NCBI GenBank assembly: GCA_033026295.1
Contig: CM065174.1
Coordinates: 28,116,720-28,180,719 of the forward strand
Source of the DNA: Channa striata
Lineage: Eukaryota > Chordata > Actinopteri > Anabantiformes > Channidae
Reading direction: 5' to 3'
DNA: 64,000 bases
Shown here piece by piece: positions 36,023-47,285 of this stretch. Below the pieces are notes generated by a model. That model searched no databases and was not told where the DNA came from. It saw nothing but the letters and a program-made list of their open reading frames with translations. The position numbers and the translations under genes were made by a program. Every line of letters starts with the position of its first letter. Position 1 is the stretch's first letter.

Positions 36023-36913
36023 ATGGCTTCTCCGTCTCCTTCTGTCTCTCCTCTGACTTGCTCTGTCTGCCACATGTTTAGTTTTTCCTCGGCCTCCTTT
36101 AGTGATAACGGTACTTGTAATAAATGTGAGGTTATTGCAGCTCTGGAGGCGAGGATCTCTGAATTGGAAGCTCGGCTCCGCACCATGACAAACAATCCAG
36201 CTAGTCAGGCCCCGGTAGCTGGTGCGGACCAACCTAGCATAGCCACTGTTAGCTTAGCCACTGTTAGCTGTTCCCCAGCAGTACCCGAGCAGCCGGGAAG
36301 CCAGGCCGACTGGGTGACGGTTCGTAAGCGATCTAATGCTAAACAGACGCCCCAGGTTCACCACCAGCCGGTTCACGTTTCCAATCGATTTTCCCCACTC
36401 AGCGACACAGCCGCTGAGGAACGAACTCTGGTAATTGGCGACTCCATAGTCAGAAACGTGAACTTAGAGACGCCAGCGGCCATAGTCCAATGTTACCCTG
36501 GGGCCAGAGCGGGCGACATCGAATCCTATTTGAAACTCCTGTCTAAGGATAAACGTAGATACAGTAAGATCATTATTCATGCAGGAACAAATGACGCCCG
36601 ATTACGCAAATCGGAGGTCACTAAAACAAATATTGAATCGGTGTGTAACTTTGCAAAAACAATGTCGGACTCCGTAGTTTTCTCTGGACCCTTGCCAAAT
36701 CTGATCAGTGACGACATGTATAGCCGCATGTCGTCATTCAACCGCTGGCTGTCTAGGTGGTGTCCAGCAAACGATGTGGGCTACATAGACGATTGGAAAA
36801 GTTTTTGGGGAAAACCTAGGCTTATTAGGAGAGACGGCATCCATGCTACTTTGGATGGTGCCTCTCTCTTATCAAAAAATATGGCTGATTTTATTAGACA
36901 ACCAAAAGATTGA
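36023..36913 (+). CDS. L2 LINE ORF1 protein with SGNH esterase domain
   Basis: An open 296-codon frame with start context CTAGCAATGG. Residues 13-35 hold two CxxC pairs (C13, C16, C32, C35), a possible zinc knuckle. Residues 36-55 (EVIAALEARISELEARLRTM) form a short coiled coil. Residues 56-133 are low-complexity and basic. From 134 on there is an SGNH-hydrolase fold: GDS with the nucleophile Ser141, then HAGTNDARLR, and DGIH with Asp271 and His274 completing the triad. Esterase-type ORF1 proteins are known from the CR1/L2 branch. They are thought to bind RNA and help form the retrotransposition particle, with an uncertain role for the esterase. All triad residues are present, so selection acted recently enough to keep the frame even though the neighbouring ORF2 is dead. 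It is a transposon gene, not a host gene. Confidence 0.85.
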   Translation: MASPSPSVSPLTCSVCHMFSFSSASFSDNGTCNKCEVIAALEARISELEARLRTMTNNPASQAPVAGADQPSIATVSLATVSCSPAVPEQPGSQADWVTVRKRSNAKQTPQVHHQPVHVSNRFSPLSDTAAEERTLVIGDSIVRNVNLETPAAIVQCYPGARAGDIESYLKLLSKDKRRYSKIIIHAGTNDARLRKSEVTKTNIESVCNFAKTMSDSVVFSGPLPNLISDDMYSRMSSFNRWLSRWCPANDVGYIDDWKSFWGKPRLIRRDGIHATLDGASLLSKNMADFIRQPKD

Positions 36914-37139
36914 CAATCCAGAGTTGAGCCTAGGACGCAGAGATCCAGTCCTACACGCCTCTCTGTAGTATCCTTACCGCCGTCACCCCCCCACAACTCC
37001 CACATTCCTTTAGAAACTGTGTCTGTTCCCCGATTAACTAAATTTTACAAACTAAAAATAATCACAAGAGGAGTTAATCATAATAACTTAATAAAAATCA
37101 GGACTGCTCCTCTTACTGAAAAAAAACTAATACACTTAA

Positions 37140-39993
37140 TGGGGATTATTAAATATCAGATCTCTCTCATCTAAATCTCTGTTAGTAAATGACTTGATAA
37201 GTGATCATCAATTCGATTTACTTTGTCTCACTGAAACCTGGTTGCAGAAGGAAGAATATGTTAGTTTAAATGAGTCAAGTCATATTAACTATCATGTTCC
37301 TAGAAGCTCAGGCCGAGGTGGAGGAGTAGCAGCAATCTATCACTCAAGCTTACCAATAAACCCTAGACCTAAACATAGTTATAACTCATTTGAGAGTCTT
37401 ACTCTGAGACTTTCACACCCAAGTTGGAAAACTCAAAATCCACTCCTATTTGTTATCGTGTATCGTCCTCCAGTCCCTTATTCTGAATTTTTGACTGAAT
37501 TCTCAGATTTTCTGGCCGACTTAGTGCTTAGTGCAGATAAAGTCGTCATAGTGGGCGATTTTAACATTCATGTAGATGCTGACAGTAACTCCCTCAACAC
37601 AGCATTTACTTCATTATTACATTCAATTGGTTTCTCTCAAATTGTAAATGAACCCACTCACTGTTTTAGTCACACCCTAGACCTTGTCCTTGCATACGGT
37701 ATTGAAATTGATAAACTAACAGTATTTCCTCATAATTCTGTTCTCTCTGACCATTTCCTAATAACATTTGAATTTAGTTTAATGGACTACACAGCAGCTA
37801 GAAAGAAGTTTTGCTTCAGTAGGTGTTTATCTGAAAACACTGTGAACAAATTTAAGGAAATGATCCCTTCATCATTGACTTCAACATGTACCGATATAAC
37901 AGAGAGTAGCCTCATTAACTGTACTCCTGCACAAGTTGATTACCTTACTGATAATTATGCAGCATCTTTACGTTCCATACTTGATAGTGTTGCCCCTCTA
38001 AAAAAGAAGGCAGTAATTCTGAACAGGCGATCTCCATGGTATAGCTCACAAACCCGCAATTTAAAGCAGGCGTCACGAAGACTAGAAAGGAAGTGGCGTT
38101 CCACTCATTCACAAGAATCACGCCTAGCCTGGAAAAAGAGTTTATACTTATACAAATTAGCACTTCGTAAAGCCAGAACAGCTTATTATTCATCACTAAT
38201 AGAGGAAAACAAGAACAACCCCCGGTTTCTTTTCAGCACTGTAGCCAGGCTGACTAAGAGCCATAATTCAGTTGAGACTAATTTTCCCTCAACGCTATGT
38301 AGCAATGACTTCATGACCTTCTTCATAAACAAAATCATAGCTATTAGAAATAAAATTCACCAGAACCTCCCCACAAATACAACAGAATTAGAATCATCAG
38401 TAAGTCCTCAGTCCCTTTTAGACTGCTTTGTGCCCATAGACCTTGCCGAGTTAACTTCAACTATTATGGCATCTAAACCAACAACATGTCTGCTAGACCC
38501 TATTCCAGTTAGACTGCTCAAAGATGCTCTACCCTTATTAGACACGTTCATATTAGATATCATTAATCTATCTTTACAAACAGGATATGTACCAAAGGCC
38601 TATAAGGTAGCTGTAATCAAACCTCTACTTAAAAAACCTAGTCTTGATCCAGGTGTCTTAGCCAATTACAGACCAATATCCAATCTCCTCTTTATTTCTA
38701 AAATACTTGTAAAAGTAGTTGAAAAGCAATTATGTGACCACCTGCACAGAAACGACTTGTTTGAAGAATTTCAGTCAGGATTTAGAGTTCATCATAGCAC
38801 AGAAACCGCACTGATTAAAGTCACCAACGATCTTCTTCTGGTTTCAGATAACGGACTTGTCTCTATACTAGTTCTGTTAGATCTTAGTGCTGCATTTGAC
38901 ACCATTGATCACAGAATATTATTACAGAGACTAGAACATGTAATTGGAATTAAAGGAACAGCACTAAATTGGTTTAAATCGTATCTATCAGATAGATTCC
39001 AATTTACTCACGTTAATGATGAATCTTCGACATACACAAAAGTTAGTTATGGAATTCCACAAGGCTCTGTATTAGGACCAATACTCTTTACTCTATATAT
39101 GTCTCCCCTAGGCAACATTATTAGAAAACACTTTTTTTCACTGCTACACTGATGACACGCAGTTATATCTATCTATGAAAACTGATGAAACAAATAAATT
39201 AATCAAACTACAAGCATGTCTTAAAGATATAAGGGACTGGATGACGTATAATTTTCTTCTTCTAAACTCAGATAAAACTGAAGTTATTGTATTTGGGCCT
39301 AATAGTCTGAGAGACATGTTTTCTAACCATATCGCTACTTTAGACGACATAACTCTTGCCCCCAGTAGTACTGCAAGGAATCTTGGAGTCATTTTTGACC
39401 AGGATTTGTCATTTACCTCACAGATAAAGCAAATCTCTAGAACAGCCTTCTTCCACCTACGGAACATTGCCAGAATTAGGAGCATCCTATCCCAAAGCGA
39501 TGCTGAAAAATTGGTCCATGCATTTGTTACTTCTAGATTGGACTATTGTAATTCTCTACTTTCAGGCTGCCCCAGTAACTCTCTAAAAAGCCTCCAAGTA
39601 ATCCAAAATGCTGCAGCAAGATTACTGACTGGGATTGGTAAGAGAGATCATATTTCACCTTCATTAGCTTCTCTCCATTGGCTTCCAATTAAATGCAGAA
39701 TAGAATTTAAAACCCTTCTTCTTACCTATAAAGCTTTAAACGGCCAAGCCCCATCATATTTAAAAGATCTCTTAGTACCATATCATCCTACTAGACCACT
39801 TCGGTCCCAAAATGCAGGCCTACTTGTGGTTCCCAGAATTTCCAAAAATAGAATGGGAGGCAGAGCCTTTAGCTATCAAGCTCCTCTCCTGTGGAACCAG
39901 CTCCCAGTCCAGATTCGGGAAGCAGACACCCTCCCTATTTTTAAGACTAGGCTCAAAACCTTCCTTTTTGATAAAGCTTATAGTTGGTTATAG
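37140..39993 (+). pseudogene. L2 LINE ORF2 (endonuclease-reverse transcriptase), frameshifted
   Basis: The frame runs open from just after a TAA at 37,137 to 39,152 and resumes in another frame to 39,993. The endonuclease shows LTETWL (catalytic Glu at 37,233), VGDFN (Asp at 37,557) and LSDHF (Asp-His at 37,749). The reverse transcriptase shows LDLSAAFDTIDH (Asp at 38,898) and YGIPQGSVLGP. After LGNIIRKH the copy lacks 5 bases relative to copy 2, which throws the frame just before the catalytic block. In the new frame that block reads YTDD where copy 2 has YADD (39,145-39,156). The C-terminus ends FLFDKAYSWL as in copy 2. The start is also unclear: the expected LLNIRSLSSKSLLVND lies in frame but no ATG precedes it, probably because of a one-base insertion near 37,145. 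Inactive. Confidence 0.9.
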
Positions 39994-40550
39994 TCATGCT
40001 GCTATAGGTTTAGACTGCTGGGGGACTCTGCACTGTGCCACTTCCTCTTCTCTTCATTCTCTCCTCTCACCCCACATCTATAATGTCACCACTGTATGAC
40101 ATTAACTCTGTGTCTTCTTTGTCCCGTAGTCGTCTCTCTCCCTCTCTTTCCCCCTCTCTCTCTCCCTGTCCACAGGTGTCCCCGGATTTGGCGCTGTGTG
40201 TCCTCCAGTGTGCAGCTACTGGTCCTATTAACCTGCTCAATGTTTTGTTTTTGCTTTTTTTGCTCTGTTTTTTTTTCTCTCCACTTTCCACTCTGCCCAA
40301 CCGGTCAAGGCAGATGGCTGTCCTCCCTGAGCCTGGTTCTGCTGGAGGTTTCTTCCGTTAAAGGGAGTTTTTCCTCTCCACTGTTGCCTATGGCTTGCTC
40401 AAGGGGGATTTGTTGGGTTTTCTCTACATGTTTGTATAGTCTTGACTTTATTATGTAAAGTGCCCTGAGATGACCTTGTTGTAAATTGGCGCTATATAAA
40501 TAAAGTTGAATTAAATTGAATTGAAATTCCTAACCTGGGTCACAACTGGT

Positions 40551-40553
<3 letters not shown>

Positions 40554-40606
<53 letters not shown>
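40554..40606. repeat. (TA)n microsatellite
   Basis: An uninterrupted run of about 26 TA units. It can form a cruciform and is likely hypervariable. It begins shortly after the tail of L2 copy 1. Confidence 0.95.
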
Positions 40607-40609
<3 letters not shown>

Positions 40610-40611
<2 letters not shown>

Positions 40612-43135
40612 CCACAAATCCGAGCAAAGACAGGAATTGAAATGAAAATAGTAAACAGCAGGACGACTCCTCACTGGTGGTTGAAGGTTCCGCAGATTGA
40701 GCTGATGTGGACAGCTGAATGGACATTGAGGACATGTCTGCCACTGTAAACGGGCGTCCGTGGGTTTCAAACTAGACTGAATGTTGCAATACTTTCTTCT
40801 GAAAGTTCCACTGCTGACACTTGTGTCTTTGATGACTGATCTTTCCAGTTCAGCCACGGCAAAACAGTCGTTGTCGGTTCATGTTCCCAATAAATTTACA
40901 TGTTGCCTACCTATCTCCAGTAGCAGAGGGTTTTGGAACCTCTGGGTGTCTTGAGCAGAAGTGCCTCAGCCTTGAGGATGTATATTTGTTGGAAGGCAGC
41001 TCTGGAACACAGAACAAATACTTTTGGCTTAGCTTTTTTGGAATAGGACCGTCAAAAAGTTCCTGCACATGTGATCTTGATCTTTTTAACGGCACCGTCT
41101 TTGTTCATAATGAAACATAATGGGTTTTAGTAGGAGGCAAATAAAATACAAAACTTGTTTCACTGTGCTAATGAAGTCAGAAAGAGCAATCATGGGCAAT
41201 ATCAAGTATACGTGCGGAAGCTACAGTCAGGTGATGCCAATAATCAGCCTGAGGTCTGCAGACGTCTCTAAAAGCAGAGGTCCTGCAGTTTGGTCTGGAG
41301 CATTCAGGTGTGTGTTGACACAATGCCCAGAAGGAAAGACACATGCAGCTGTTGCTGTCCATCAGTCTGGCACTTTTTTGACTTTGCCATAAAGGCAAAA
41401 AACACAAACATGTGGCCAATACTAAGTGCCCCCACAATTCAATAAATTGCAGATCCGCCTTCAGCAGCACTAGCTTGATTAATTTCTGCTCAACTGGGAG
41501 AGACGCAATAAAGAAAGTAAAGTTGGAAAAGTGCTTAATAGGACTTTATTAGTAGGCACCAATAAAATTAGACCTCACAGTGACTTAATTAGCAGGGCAG
41601 AAAAAACCCTGGAGTCTAGACACCGATACAATGCTGAGGATGAAGATGGAGCTGGAGGCTGACGGACCCACAGACGCCGTTCTGGTGGATACTGTCGGAG
41701 AACGGGGTGGAGGAGGGTTGCATCAGTCTGCCACTGAAGTGACAGCTGACGGCAGCAGAGGGAGGAACAGATTTAAAGTTTGACAGCTTTCGGATGACAC
41801 TGTGGCAGAAGCTCATCAGCTTTTCTGGAACTGAATACTCAAGTGTTCCCGGGGTTAATTACCTCAGAGCTCAGGGTTAAGTTTAACGTTAAGTTTCTAG
41901 AAGAGGGACCTGCACGTGATGGTTCATTAGAAGAGAACAGTTGTCATAGTCAGGGGATAAAATTCTGTTTGACATCTCTCTTTAGCCTTTTCAGTTCTGA
42001 GGGTGTCACGGATTTTTATCGTGTTTATAGTGTAGTAACAACTTTACACGCTTTATTTCTGAACTACTGTAGTTTTTTTTCTTTTTTGGCTTAGTCTGAG
42101 ATAAATGTCACATCCGGACAAAACCAATGCATGGATAAAAAGGTGAACAGAGAAAAGATGAACAGAGTGCTGGATGAATTAATGCAGCGAGGTGCAGTGA
42201 AGCACAGCAGCGGTTGTCCCTGCCCAAATGTGTTTGGCAGGATATACGTGTGTTAATCTGTCCATGCTGAAAGTGGAGCAACGCAGGGCAAATACAGATT
42301 ACAGCTGAATGTCCATATCTGCCCGCTGCAGTCCAAAGTGAGCTGGAGCCAGTGGAGCAGACAGGATGTCCAGCTGCAGGCCTTTAAAATCAAACAGAGT
42401 AAGTCCAAAAGGTAGCGTGGGCCCAGAAACACTGCCTCCATCGATTAGTTATGTCTCTCCTTTGAATATTAAATGGGACTATTAATATTTATTCAGTTGT
42501 CAGTTACCATGCATTTTCACATCCATAGATATGATGGACTGGGGAACCTCCTACCTACTAGTTGGCCAGTAGGTTTATTGTTTGGGGACACGAGTGTGTG
42601 TAGTAATGGACAGTAGTAATGTCATCTCAAAGCAATAAATCCTCATCCGCATGAGGTCGGCTTCAATGGATGGGAGCCTACAAGCCTGCAGCCAGTGTTT
42701 TTGGAAACTAATGCAGTTTATGTGCATAACTGTAACAAAGTTCAGTGTTGAATGTTGTAGCTATGACAGTGAAGGTTGGAGACACGATGGCACAAAGCCT
42801 AGAAGAAGTTTTCACTGTTGTTATTGACCACACATACATGTTACAACGAAGTTTATCCTCTGCTTTAAACTGGGGGGCACACCTGGAGCCTGGCCTAGAG
42901 AGATTAGAGTTTAACTACACTCATCGTTTCCACTGAGGAGATGCATATGAGTCCAGGTCACCTGCATTTTGCTCAGAGCCCAATGCACAATAATTCCCCA
43001 CTTTGTCCAGACCCTTACATCACGAGCTAATGCTAACGGTACCTGTTTGTACGAGCGCAGGAACATGTTGTTCAGAACAATCAGTGCCTACAAAGAGTTT
43101 ATCACATAGTTCACAAAGGTTCCGCTGCACATATT
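40610..43135. other. Gene-free stretch
   Basis: No recognised gene, RNA or named repeat. Frames at 40,881-41,120 and 41,177-41,470 have no known domains. Confidence 0.45.
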
Positions 43136-43827
43136 TAGGAGCATCCTGTCTCAAAGCGATGCTGAAAAACTGGTCCATGCATTTGTTACTTCTCAATTGG
43201 ACTACTGTAATTCTCTACTTTCAGGCTGCCCGAGTAACTCTCTAAAAAGCCTCCAATTAATCCAAAATGCTGCAGCAAGCTCTTCTCCTGTGGAACCAGC
43301 TCCCAGTCCAGATTCGGGAAGCAGACACCCTCTCTATTTTTAAGACTAGGCTCAAAACCTTCTAGTTAGTTCTAGTCCTTCTGCTTTGGGCTTAGACTGC
43401 TGGGGGACCAACCCCTGATGCACTGAGACACTTTCCTCCTCTCACCCCACATTTATATGTCACCACTGTAGGACATTAACTCTGTGTCTTCTTGTCCTCC
43501 CTCTCTGTCTCCCTCTGTCTGTCCCTGTCTTCAGGTGTCCCCGGCTTTGGATTTACTGGTCCTACTAACCCACCCAATGTTTTCCACTCAGCCCAACCGG
43601 TCAAGGCAGATGTCCACCCACCCTGAGCCTGGTTCTGCTGGAGGTTTCTTCCGTTAAAGTGAGTTTTTCCTCTCCACTGTTGCCTATAGCTGCTTAAGGG
43701 GGATTTGTTGGGTTTTCTTTAAATGTCTGTATAGTCTGGACTTTATTATGTGAAGTGTCTGGAGATGACCCTGTTGTAAATTGGCAACATATAAATAAAG
43801 TCGAATTGAATTGAATTGAATTGAATA
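43136..43827 (+). mobile_element. L2-clade LINE, internally deleted 3' fragment
   Basis: It starts in ORF2 at TTAGGAGCATCCTGTCTCAA and runs through the SDAEKLVHAFVTS segment to CAAAATGCTGCAGCAAG. It then jumps about 240 bases forward to CTCCTGTGGAACCAGCTCCC. The protein end differs: AAAACCTTCTAGTTAGTTCT puts a stop where copies 1 and 2 read FLFDKAYSWL. The UTR has the CCAACCCCTGATGCACTGAG variant. It ends in a row of GAATT repeats at 43,802-43,825. Confidence 0.9.
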
Positions 43828-45104
43828 TTTGCATGCTCACACATGGACGTTTCTATTTTTTTGCATCTCTTCAGCACTGCTATCTCAGACGGCTTCTTTA
43901 TTAAAACTTCCCACATGGCACATTTGCACCTTACCATAATATAATAATACTAATGATATAAATTATTATCATGATATAATTATATGTCAAATCCCACCTA
44001 AAATTATGCTCAATATCTGGGTTTCTTAAAATATCCTGTAATGTTTGAGTAATAATAAGGGAAAAACGGAAGATTATTGTAACTCATCCTCTTTATTATA
44101 TCTGCAAATATTACGTGGGAATTGTTGGTATGCCACCACAGACACAAACAGATGGTTTCTAACATCTGCAGTGTCGTTAGATGCTGAAAAGACATTTGAC
44201 TGTCGATCTCTGACTGACTTTGGAGCCAGTCGTGTGTGGTGACCACAGTGAAGCTTCCTGTAACTGCTGGTTAATTGGCTGCCTGCTCTGTCTGTCGTCC
44301 TCTGTCCTGCACACGCACCACGTTGATTCAGGTAATTATTCACAACAGAAAGAACTGCACACTCTCCATGTGTAACCGGGGCCCAAACCCTGCGTTGTGT
44401 TATGCACAATAATCAATGAGTGGAGGACAGAAGAGGTTTATTCTCTCAGCTGCTGTGTAAAGTTTTTTTTATGCACCTAAAGAAAGACAAGAGCGACATG
44501 TATGAGAATCCGAAGTTTAAAACTGCAACTTTTCTACAGCATCAACGTGCTGTGCAGTCCAGAAAAATACAGACTAAAAAAAGTATTAAAATAAATACGA
44601 TAAAATACAATGCTTCCTCACAAGTTAAACATAATGCACAGGGACAGATACATATTAAAATGAAATGACAAAAAAACACAACTCCCACACATTCTGTGCA
44701 TGTCTTCAAATCTGTTATTAATATAATATATATAACCTATTATATTAATGCACACGTACAACTTACCTCATCAGCAGCAGATAAACTGTCACACAGCACT
44801 CAAGGCATGTGCATGAACATAGAAAATGAATCTCTCCTGACTCCCTGCAATAACAGCTTTTACCCACCGAGGGTCAGACGTCAGTCGTGTTCCATGCAGC
44901 AGAATCAGTGGCCGTTAGACGAGCTCCATCTGCTGGTAAAATCATTGAATGGAGGGCGCTGCCACTGAGCTGCTGTTCTGGTGCAGGTCTTCTACTAATG
45001 GTCATTCATTTGATATTTTGGATGCATTTTATTTACATATATTGTATTGTGTACACACGACTGAGGTTCGAGAAAACCTCCCATTGTCTTCCCCTTATTC
45101 AGAG
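43828..45104. other. Gene-free stretch
   Basis: AT-rich with no recognisable gene. An alternating ATAAT/TATTAT block lies at 43,936-43,985. Confidence 0.45.
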
Positions 45105-45350
45105 CCGGGATGTAGTGGCAGCAGGTTTAATAAGGATTTCCCCTCCCCAGAAAAGATTTCCAGCTCCTCTGGCAGGAGTCCCAGGCATTCCCAGGCCAGA
45201 CGAGAGATATAATCTCTCCCGCATGTTCTGGGTCTACCACAGGGTCTCTTACCGGCTGGGCATGCCTGGAAGATCTCCAGTGTCGGGAACCCAGGAGGCA
45301 TCGTCATAAGATGACCAAACCATGTCAACTGGCTCCTTTTAGTGCCTTTA
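45105..45350 (-). pseudogene. C-terminal scrap of a non-LTR retrotransposon
   Basis: The minus strand encodes RSQLTWFGHLMTMPPGFPTL, then CPAGKRPCGRPRTCGRDYIS, then RLAWECLGLLPEELE. These match the conserved end (RSQLRWFGHVxRMPP, RPxGRPRTRWRDYIS) of a fish retrotransposon reverse transcriptase that often appears as predicted proteins. I think it belongs to an RTE- or Rex-type family but cannot assign it with confidence. Upstream RT sequence is missing. Confidence 0.6.
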
Positions 45351-46839
45351 TTTTCAGCTGGAGTAACGCTAGTCAGAAAGAAAGACGGATCGATGTGATG
45401 GTGTGAAGCAGTTGGGTTACAAATTCTGTGCATTCAATAAACGGAAAATAATGCACTGACGTGACAAGAAGTGAAAACTGGTAGTTTTGAGTAGAGTTGG
45501 TCCTGCTTCTGTATTTAATGTCTCGATGGTGAAGTGGATCTGCTTTATCCTGTCACTGAGCAGACCTTCCCGTGGTTTCATGATAAAATGTGAACTAACT
45601 ACATATACAAAGGCTCATGCATTTGCCCTTATTATAAAGTATTATATGACATATCAATACTTCACTCAGAAAGGATAAAGGTAACAGGAAACTAAAAAAA
45701 CCCACAGTTATACAAGTCCTGTTGTTTCCACTGAGGTGAAGAATTATAAAATCATAAAATTAAAGATGGAATTTTTTCAATGCCATGTGAGTGCTCACGT
45801 ACCTGAGAAGGCCCATGTCATCATGACTGTGTAAACTGTCATAACTTTAAAGTTAAACACTAAAAAAAGATAAACGTAACATGTTTCTGTGTCTGTTTTT
45901 CTTTTGAATTTGATTAATTGATAGGTTTTTTTTTTATAAAATGGGTTATCTCAGATAAACTATTCCTTTTGAGGATTGCTGCTCATTTACCTTCATGTGG
46001 CTCCGTTGAGAAGAGAACGGTGTACCACACACAAAAGGTGATGGACAGTGAAAAACGATGTGCACCAAATAACTGCTTTGACAAACAAAAGTAAACGTAA
46101 CAAAGAAATGAAAAAATGCATCATTTGAGTTTTTTTATTTTGTCTTTTAGGCTGCACATCAATAAAGATTAAAATACACAAGGTAACATCTTTGAAACTT
46201 GGCTGCCTTTCTGATAATGGTCAGTGGATGTGTTCAAAATCCCACATGATGTTCACGCCTCTAATTGTGGGTTTTTAGAACTACCAGCCTGTTGTCCTAA
46301 TCGGATACACGTCCTTCTGCGAGGAGACACTCGTCCATCTGCGGCAGCTGAGAATGACGATGAGCAGCTGTCATCGACAACGTACCTGCCATGGCAACTC
46401 GTTCCCAGCGGCACGATTTGAAGCTCTGCTCTTAAAATCACCAAACTCCCAGTAGAAATAAAGACATTAATGCAGCAGCCAATTCTGCTTTATCTGGATA
46501 AATATCACCAGGCGACTCATTAAAACGTCTGGATCATTATAATCGTTAAAGGTTTGTGTCTCTGATCAGCCGCTCTGTTTTGCCCTGTGTCAGTAAAGTG
46601 ATTTTTTTAATCATTATTATCATATTCTGCTGGGGTTATTGTTGGAACCAAAAAAAAACAAACACTAAAATTAACGGCTCTGACAAATTTACTCAAACAA
46701 CAAAAAAAAATTACTAAAACTAGATTATTAATGGCAGCTTCAAATCAACTTATAAACCCCATCAGCTGCAGAAAGTTGGGCTCAGGTATTTCAGGTAGGA
46801 GTGTCACCCATCAAAGGGAATGTTGCTTCTCTTTCACCC
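45351..46839. other. Gene-free stretch
   Basis: No recognisable gene or repeat. The frames at 46,224-46,444 on both strands carry no known domain. Confidence 0.45.
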
Positions 46840-47012
46840 GGTCAGACACACACCAATAGCGGTGGCTGCCATTCAAGGTGCTCACCTGACCCACTGGGAG
46901 CAACTTGGTTTAGCCCAAGGACACTTTGACACGAGGCAAAGAGCAACCGGGGATTGAACCAGTGACCCTGCGGTCTGTGGATGACGGCCTTACCAAGTGA
47001 GCAGCAGGAGAA
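46840..47012 (-). mobile_element. SINE-like repeat, minus strand
   Basis: The plus strand reads GGTGGCTGCCATTCAAGGTG, GGGAGCAACTTGG, CAAGGACACTTTGACACG and GGGGATTGAACCAGTGACCC. On the minus strand the last becomes the B-box region GGTTCAATCCCC, placing the tRNA-like head near 47,010. It resembles a common fish SINE and is moderately diverged. Confidence 0.6.
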
Positions 47013-47285
47013 ACGTCAGCACCCGTTAACAGCAGATGATCACGCTCTGTTCACTGTGACTCACAGGAGTCACTGGACGTTACTCACATTAGTTGCACTA
47101 AGATAGAAAAGGGAAACTTATTAATAACTACCTAACACTGTGTTATGAATGTTCCTATTTGAACATTCCATTGCTGTCTACTGAATCCTCCCGATCAGTA
47201 CAATATTCCTCACATCACACTGGTTCTTAACTAGAATTAGTTTTTGCTTTGGTATATTATTTTTTGGTATTTTATTTGGTATATT

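Larger units (their letters stand above)
35800..40525 (+). mobile_element. Near full-length L2-clade LINE (copy 1)
   Basis: A 4.7-kb non-LTR retrotransposon with a 5' UTR (about 220 bases), ORF1, ORF2, and a 3' UTR. It ends in GGCGCTATATAAATAAAGTTG with GAATT-type repeats, the L2 terminus in fish. ORF1 is intact and ORF2 is broken, so the copy is not autonomous now. A long TA microsatellite follows 28 bases after the tail. The 3' UTR carries the GGGGGACTCTGCACT variant also found in the copy at 47-50 kb and not in the three shorter copies, so copies 1 and 2 form a subgroup. The 5' boundary is approximate because no target duplication could be seen. Confidence 0.9.

Noticed and set aside
37945..38196. 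Minus-strand frame recurring at 47,178-47,447
   Set aside because: It is the antisense of L2 ORF2 in two copies, a shadow of the sense coding sequence.
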